From an uncultured Ruminococcus sp. (GTDB lineage: Bacteria > Bacillota > Clostridia > Oscillospirales > Ruminococcaceae): a DNA stretch of 8,681 nt. Both the position numbers and the translations under genes were made by a program. Location of the stretch: the NCBI GenBank assembly GCA_937894495.1, contig CALCRR010000011.1, positions 1-8,681 on the forward strand, written 5' to 3'. Under the pieces are notes generated by a model that was not told where the DNA came from, ran no database searches, and saw only the letters and a program-made list of their open reading frames with translations. Within the stretch, counting starts at the first letter, position 1. Each line of letters begins with the position of its first letter. Positions 5,248-8,681 of this stretch are shown here, piece by piece.

Positions 5248-6513
5248 CCATTTGTGACGTTTAATATTTTTAATGACTGGTACGCCCGTGATACAAGTAA
5301 GAAGATCAGAGCCGTTTTCAAGGCTAAGGGGCAGTCGGGTAAACATCTTTCCAATCCAATCTACGGCTATAAGCATTCGGAAACGGATAAGAACCTTTGG
5401 GTGATCGATGATGAGCCTGCCGAGGTGGTTCGTAAGATCTTCCGCCTTTGCATTGACGGATACGGTCCGTCTAAGATTGCCCGTATTCTGACACAGGAAG
5501 GTATTCCGACTCCGACCGCCTATGCTTTGTCGCAGGGACGAGATAATGGTCACAAAAATGCCAAGCTGCATCGTTGGGGTAGTGAAACCATTGCCCATAT
5601 TCTTGAAAAAGCTGAATACTGCGGACACACGGTCAACTTTCGCACTCATGTGAAGTCTTACAAGAATAAAAAGCGTGTAGATAATCCGAAAGAGGACTGG
5701 CTCGTCTTTGAGAATACCCATGAGCCTATCGTAACACAAGAGCAGTTTGACTTGGTACAGGAGCTTCGCAAGCATAAGCACAGACCGACAAAACATGAGG
5801 AAGTCAACCCATTTTCGGGTATCTGTTACTGCGCTGACTGTGGGAAGAAGATGCACCTCTGCCGTGCCACAAGCCTGACAGAAGATCAGGAGCATTTGAA
5901 ATGCTCGACATACTCCTCAGACAAAGATGCCTGTTCGGCTCATTTCATCAGGACGATTGTTCTGAAAGAGATCATTCTCGGTGAACTGAACAAGTTGATT
6001 TCCTTTGTCAGGGAGAATGAGGACGAGTTTGTGCAGATGGCTATGGACAATTCCGTTCAGAAGCAGTCCTCGGTGCTTGCAAAGGCAAAGAAAGTCATGA
6101 AGCAGGCTGAAAAGCGTATCGTTGAACTTGATAAACTGTTCACCAGGCTTTATGAGGACAATGTATCAGGCAAGATTTCCGATGAATGCTTTGCGATGAT
6201 GTCGGCAGGTTATGAGGACGAGCAGAAGAAACTGAGGACAAGTGTTACTGAGCTGACCGCCTACATTGAAACAGCGGAGCAGAAGTCCTCCGATGTGACT
6301 GCTTTCATTCAGGCAGTACAGAAATATGAGCATATCACTGAGCTGACACCTGAGATCATGCACGAACTGATAGAGAAGATCGTCGTTCACGCCCCTGACA
6401 AGAGCAGCGGACATCGTACTCAGCAGATTTAAATTCATTATCGTTTCAATGTCGCCGTTACGACTGCTATTGCTGACAGTATGAAGTACGACAAAAAGAG
6501 AAAGGCTGCGTAA
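5248..6513 (+). pseudogene. large serine recombinase (TnpX/Tn4451-like), catalytic domain missing
   Basis: Homology begins abruptly near 5248-5266 with NIFNDWYARDTSKKIRAVF, which in intact enzymes follows the ~150-residue serine catalytic domain; that domain, with its start codon, is absent, and a terminator lies immediately upstream. What remains is the recombinase domain (to about 5770), a zinc ribbon (ICYCADCGKKM, then CSTYSSDKDAC, about 5819-5945), a coiled-coil stretch, and a DUF4368-like region (KLFTRLYEDNVSGKIS). The frame ends at TAA 6430-6432 after HRTQQI, but the same frame continues with IHYRFNVAVTTAI... and KYDKKRKAA to TAA 6511-6513, the usual C terminus of this family. So the 3' end also carries a nonsense mutation. 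It cannot cut DNA and is a relic of a transposon or integrative element. Confidence 0.9.
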
Positions 6514-6529
6514 CTGGCTTGGTTACGCA
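6507..6529 (+). other. 8-bp stem-loop over the ancestral recombinase stop codon
   Basis: TGCGTAAC (6507-6514) pairs with GTTACGCA (6522-6529) with a 7-nt loop. The tail (ACCTTATCTTC) is only weakly T-rich, so it is at most a weak terminator. Confidence 0.35.
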
Positions 6530-6563
6530 ACCTTATCTTCAAATCATAAAAACTTCTTTACAA

Positions 6564-6592
6564 GCCCCCGTCTTTTGGCGAGGGCAGTTTTG
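6564..6592 (+). terminator. intrinsic terminator downstream of the serine recombinase remnant
   Basis: GCCCCCGTC (6564-6572) pairs with GGCGAGGGC (6577-6585) around TTTT with G-T and minor mismatches, followed by AGTTTTGTT. Confidence 0.65.
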
Positions 6593-6782
6593 TTAACAGC
6601 GAACAATTATTATCAGCATATATCCTGAAAGCACATTTGTAACAGCCTGTTCCTGAGTTAAGCCCCTGGCAGGACAAAACGAAAATCCCACGCCCTGTTG
6701 AGGGTGAGGGATTTGATACGGGGGTGATGCCCATGTTGTGAGTGACGAACGAAAAAGATTACATTTTTCGTCTTTTGCAGTT
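6593..6782. other. intergenic region with two hairpins, no gene seen
   Basis: No supported reading frame. A hairpin at 6683-6714 has 14-nt arms with one mismatch and loop GTTG; on the minus strand it is followed by TTCGTTTTG and could act as a terminator in that direction. A second hairpin pairs CGAAAAA (6750-6756) with TTTTTCG (6764-6770), followed by TCTTTTG. Nothing else is recognisable. Confidence 0.5.
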
Positions 6783-6783
6783 T

Positions 6784-6880
6784 TAGTGAATAGTGAAAAG
6801 AGAAAAGTGAATAGTGAATAGTACAGAAACGCCCTGTCAGATACTCTAAACTATTCACTATTCACTCTTCACTATTAACT
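6784..6880. repeat. 7-bp tandem repeat hairpin (TAGTGAA/TTCACTA family)
   Basis: Left arm: five 7-bp units TAGTGAA, TAGTGAA, AAGAGAA, AAGTGAA, TAGTGAA (6784-6818) plus a partial. Right arm: TTCACTA, TTCACTC, TTCACTA (6854-6874) plus a partial. A perfect 17-nt inverted repeat pairs 6806-6822 with 6850-6866. The loop contains CAGAAACGCCCT (6824-6835), which recurs inverted at 6904-6915 beside the tRNA 3' end. Confidence 0.8.
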
Positions 6881-6882
6881 GA

Positions 6883-6908
6883 GCCCTCGGCGCTTTAGCG
6901 ACGAGGGC
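6883..6908 (-). terminator. GC-rich hairpin downstream of tRNA-Arg, possible terminator
   Basis: GCCCTCG (6883-6889) pairs with CGAGGGC (6902-6908), with an inner CGCT/AGCG stem. It begins 5 nt beyond the tRNA CCA on the minus strand. The T tail (TCAGTTAAT) is poor. Confidence 0.5.
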
Positions 6909-6913
6909 GTTTC

Positions 6914-6990
6914 TGGCGTCGCTGAGAGGATTCGAACCTCCGGCCTGCCGCTTAGGAGGCGGCCGCTCTATCCAGCTGAGCTACAGCGAC
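6914..6990 (-). tRNA. tRNA-Arg (anticodon CCT)
   Basis: The minus-strand sequence folds as a cloverleaf. The acceptor pairs GTCGCTG with CAGCGAC, the D arm is GCTC/GAGC, and the anticodon loop CTCCTAA gives anticodon CCT, reading AGG (arginine). The T arm is GGAGG-TTCGAAT-CCTCT, followed by discriminator G and an encoded CCA (6914-6916). All conserved positions look intact. Its 3' end points toward the recombinase relic, the usual side for elements that insert into tRNA genes, but no duplicated 3' end was found in the window. Confidence 0.95.
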
Positions 6991-7023
6991 ATATTTTGTT
7001 GTATCAGCCGTGACAACATAAAT

Positions 7024-7052
7024 ATTATATCATACTTTTTCAGAAAATGCAA
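7024..7052 (-). promoter_or_regulatory. promoter of tRNA-Arg
   Basis: The minus strand reads TTGCAT (7047-7052), 17 nt, TATAAT (7024-7029), with TGA before the -10. The -10 is 33 nt upstream of the mature tRNA 5' end. Confidence 0.8.
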
Positions 7053-7128
7053 TAGCTGTTTCAAAAAAAGTTACACTTTTTGCTCAAAGGGCAGAGTTAG
7101 TGCTGCCAAGCAGGTGGTTTTTAACACT

Positions 7129-7294
7129 TTAGGGTGTGTTGACACTAAGCCTAACACACGTCTTTTTGGATATTTTTGTCCCGTTCGTCGTTAAAAATCC
7201 TTGCAGGGCGACAGCCCAACTGCGGATTTTTGCCTAGAACGGAACAAAAATATCTTAAAAATCCGCGTATCAGTTTAGTGTCAACACACCCTAA
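7129..7294. mobile_element. MITE-like hairpin element
   Basis: Perfect 20-nt terminal inverted repeats TTAGGGTGTGTTGACACTAA (7129-7148) and its complement (7275-7294). Inside, GATATTTTTGTCCCGTTC is mirrored by GAACGGAACAAAAATATC, and AAAAATCCTTGCAG by CTGCGGATTTTT, so almost the whole ~160 bp folds back. Read as GGGTG...CACCC (7132-7291) it is flanked by TA on both sides, a possible 2-bp target duplication of the kind made by IS630/Tc1-mariner or some IS5-group transposases. It encodes no protein. It sits between the tRNA promoter and the terminator of the CAP gene. Confidence 0.85.
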
Positions 7295-7311
7295 TTTAAA
7301 TGCAAAGCCTT

Positions 7312-7349
7312 AAAAAAGATACCCTGCCGAAAAATCATATCGGCAGGGT
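7312..7349 (-). terminator. terminator of the CAP-domain gene
   Basis: ACCCTGCCGA (7321-7330) pairs perfectly with TCGGCAGGGT (7340-7349) with a 9-nt loop. On the minus strand it is followed by ATCTTTTTTA. It lies 40 nt beyond the stop codon. Confidence 0.9.
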
Positions 7350-7389
7350 GTTATCATAAATAAACTTCCTGTGTTTTAAGCCGCCCCGG

Positions 7390-8277
7390 CTATTTGCAGC
7401 CCAGCGCTCCGTTTGATGACAGGCTCAGCCTGTTGTTTATTATTTTAAGCAGCTCTGCCACCCTTGAATTGCTGCATACTGCGCCGCCCGACTGCACAGG
7501 TGGTGCGGCAGTAACCGTGCAGGTCACGGTCCTTTTAGGCATGGTGGTGACCCTTTTTGTGGTGGTGGCAGGTGCCTTGGCGGTGACCTTTTTGGTGGTC
7601 GTGGCAGGAGCCTTGGTGGTGACCTTTTTAGTAGTCGTGGCAGGAGCTTTTGTCGTGACCTTTTTGGTAGTTGTGGTCGGCACCTTGGTGGTCACCTTTG
7701 CAGTGGTGGTGGTTGCCGGCGCTTTGGTAGTCACCTTGGTCGTAGTAGTTCCGTCTGCAGGCACTTCTCCTGTCAGGCTGCCAGACTGTGCAAAAAACTG
7801 CGTCCAGTAATATACACCGTTTTTGTAAGTAACTCCCACGCCGATGTAGCTCACCTTTGTGTTTAAAATGTTAGCCCTGTGACCCGATGAATTCATCCAT
7901 GAGGTCATAACGCTCTCGGGGGTTTTCTGACCGTAGGCTATGTTCTCGCCAGCGTAGGTGTAGCTTATGCCCAGCTCGGTCATGGCAGTAAAGCAGCTTC
8001 GTCCGTCGGGACGAGTGTGGGAAAAGCTTTTTTGTATCTCAGTCGCCCTGACCAGTGCAGCCTCGCTTAGCTTGTCTGAATATTTCAGTGGGCTGAGCCC
8101 GTTGGCTTGCCGCTCTTTGTTTACAAGCTGTGCCACCTGATAGGCGTAATCAGCCAGCCGGGTGCTGCCGTAATCAGCCGCAGCATGGGCTTTTATCTGT
8201 TTTGCGCCCTTTAAAAGCGGCAGCGCCGTGATAGCCATAGCCGCCGCAATGACCAGCGCCGCTATTCGTTTTTTCAT
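7390..8277 (-). CDS. secreted CAP (SCP/PR1-like) domain protein with Thr-rich repeats
   Basis: 295 residues. The start is set by AAGGAGGT (8286-8293) 8 nt upstream. Signal peptide about 1-32 (KKR, hydrophobic core, cleavage near AHA/AA). CAP domain about 44-165: LVNKERQANGLSPLK, H87 (SFSHTRPDG), E111 (AGENIAYG), SGHRANIL with H133, and a closing YWTQFFA strand. The two His and the Glu are the usual cavity residues. Then comes a Thr/Lys/Pro-rich linker of about five 12-residue repeats (consensus KVTTKAPATTTK, 181-241), probably a stalk in or across the cell wall. A short C-terminal segment (SNSRVAELLKIINNRLS...GCK) is unassigned; no LPXTG or dockerin motif is seen. Bacterial CAP proteins are extracellular with mostly unknown biochemical roles. 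The gene is monocistronic as far as can be seen, with its own terminator. Confidence 0.92.
   Translation of the reverse strand: MKKRIAALVIAAAMAITALPLLKGAKQIKAHAAADYGSTRLADYAYQVAQLVNKERQANGLSPLKYSDKLSEAALVRATEIQKSFSHTRPDGRSCFTAMTELGISYTYAGENIAYGQKTPESVMTSWMNSSGHRANILNTKVSYIGVGVTYKNGVYYWTQFFAQSGSLTGEVPADGTTTTKVTTKAPATTTTAKVTTKVPTTTTKKVTTKAPATTTKKVTTKAPATTTKKVTAKAPATTTKRVTTMPKRTVTCTVTAAPPVQSGGAVCSNSRVAELLKIINNRLSLSSNGALGCK
7555..7737 (-). repeat. 36-bp in-frame tandem repeats in the CAP gene
   Basis: Five copies of a 36-bp unit (the first 39 bp) encode KVTTKAPATTTK variants (residues 181-241). The near identity of the copies makes copy-number change by slippage or recombination likely. Confidence 0.85.
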
Positions 8278-8610
8278 TGAGTTATACCTCCTTGCAACGT
8301 TTCATTTCAGCCGTATATCCTCTCCAAAATTGCGTTTAGTTTGCTTAGGGCGAGATAATATCTCTGTGTGTATTTCACCCCGCAGCGCCTGCAGGTATGC
8401 GGCTGCTCACCGCACCGCCCTTGACGCTTTCAAAGACCATGCAGAAAGCAGCAGCCCGCTGCGGCATACTTTATTCGCAGATACGGCTGTTAAAGTTGTA
8501 TCCCCAATTAAAGGATAACACTTTTTTCATGCCCGGTCAATGCAAAGATGTTGGTAAAACCAAAGGCAGAAAATACCGCACGAAATATGCTTTTTATAAG
8601 GGATTAGCCT
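8278..8610 (-). other. upstream region of the CAP gene, no convincing gene
   Basis: If the promoter at 8512-8540 is used, most of this is a ~230-nt leader. A minus-strand frame of 41 codons without ATG (8307-8429) ends with a coding-like tail (KYTQRYYLALSKLNAILERIYG; two Cys pairs precede it), stopping 29 nt before the CAP start; it may be a gene remnant. Several GC-rich short hairpins lie at about 8385-8470. I looked for c-di-AMP (ydaO), cobalamin and c-di-GMP riboswitch landmarks because such leaders often precede wall-associated genes, and did not find them. Confidence 0.3.
8512..8540 (-). promoter_or_regulatory. candidate promoter of the CAP gene
   Basis: Minus strand TTGACC (8535-8540), 17 nt, TATCCT (8512-8517). 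The -10 is weak. It would give a leader of about 230 nt. Confidence 0.4.
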
Positions 8611-8681
8611 GCTAGTCGCTAGTCGTTAGAGTGCTAGTGGCTAGAAAACCGTTTTACAAAAGTTATGTGATAAAATACACA
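8611..8681 (-). repeat. ~70-bp intergenic repeat unit, copy c (inverted), runs off the window
   Basis: The reverse complement starts TGTGTATTTTATCACATAAC, contains TTTTGTAAAACGGTTTTCT and ends in 7-bp units CTAACGA CTAGCGA CTAGC. It aligns over its length with copies a and b near the left end; 8613-8629 is the exact complement of 296-312. The 7-bp tail faces the inside of the window in both cases. Confidence 0.7.

Noticed and set aside
5236..5895. Long minus-strand open frame opposite the serine recombinase remnant
   Set aside because: It is antisense to a clearly recognisable protein family, has no recognisable domains, and reflects codon bias of the plus strand.
3682..6990. An integrative element inserted at tRNA-Arg by the tyrosine recombinase
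   Set aside because: No direct repeat of the tRNA 3' end was found to the left, and the recombinase is bounded by inverted repeats, which favours inversion.
7394..7810. Plus-strand frame rich in valine and threonine
   Set aside because: It is the shadow of the Thr-rich repeat region of the minus-strand CAP gene.
8278..8511. c-di-AMP (ydaO) riboswitch upstream of the CAP gene
   Set aside because: A GGGGUGAA-like stretch is present, but the other conserved ydaO blocks are not in the right order or are missing.

Overview
The window looks like chromosome from a gut-type Clostridia, probably a Ruminococcus-like organism. This is inferred from the Gram-positive secretion signals, strong AGGAGG ribosome binding sites, consensus TTGACA/TATAAT promoters and the gene types. 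No marker gene fixes the genus. It is an accessory, heavily rearranged region: few genes are intact, several are fragments, and repeats separate them.

Layout. 1-316: repeat block made of 7-bp tandem repeats plus two tandem copies of a ~70-bp unit. 326-676: intact small ACT-domain protein. 677-1765: a 'graveyard' in which an ATP-grasp-like gene, a flavodoxin-fold reductase and a UDP-GlcNAc 2-epimerase survive only as joined fragments, two of them behind good promoters and ribosome binding sites. 1742-3472 (minus): secreted von Willebrand A protein whose 3' end is cut by the epimerase fragment. 3583-5057: an apparent invertible segment bounded by perfect 19-bp inverted repeats. It contains a complete tyrosine recombinase gene (minus) and a strong outward promoter (plus). 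5064-5204: two terminators. 5248-6513: serine recombinase pseudogene lacking its catalytic domain. 6564-6910: terminator, hairpins and a second 7-bp repeat hairpin. 6914-6990 (minus): tRNA-Arg(CCT) with its promoter. 7129-7294: hairpin-forming MITE. 7390-8277 (minus): secreted CAP-domain protein with Thr-rich 12-residue repeats. 8278-8610: leader with no convincing gene. 8611-8681: an inverted copy of the left-end repeat unit.

Most interesting reading: a self-contained promoter switch. In the orientation given, the promoter at 4952-4980 fires across the right inverted repeat straight into a terminator that begins a few bases beyond it. If the recombinase encoded inside the segment flips 3583-5057, the same promoter would point across the left repeat into the secreted vWA gene, about 180 nt from its start codon. 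This would be phase variation of a surface or secreted protein, with the invertase carried on the flipping segment. The repeats, promoter, terminator and recombinase are seen in the sequence; that inversion occurs is inference.
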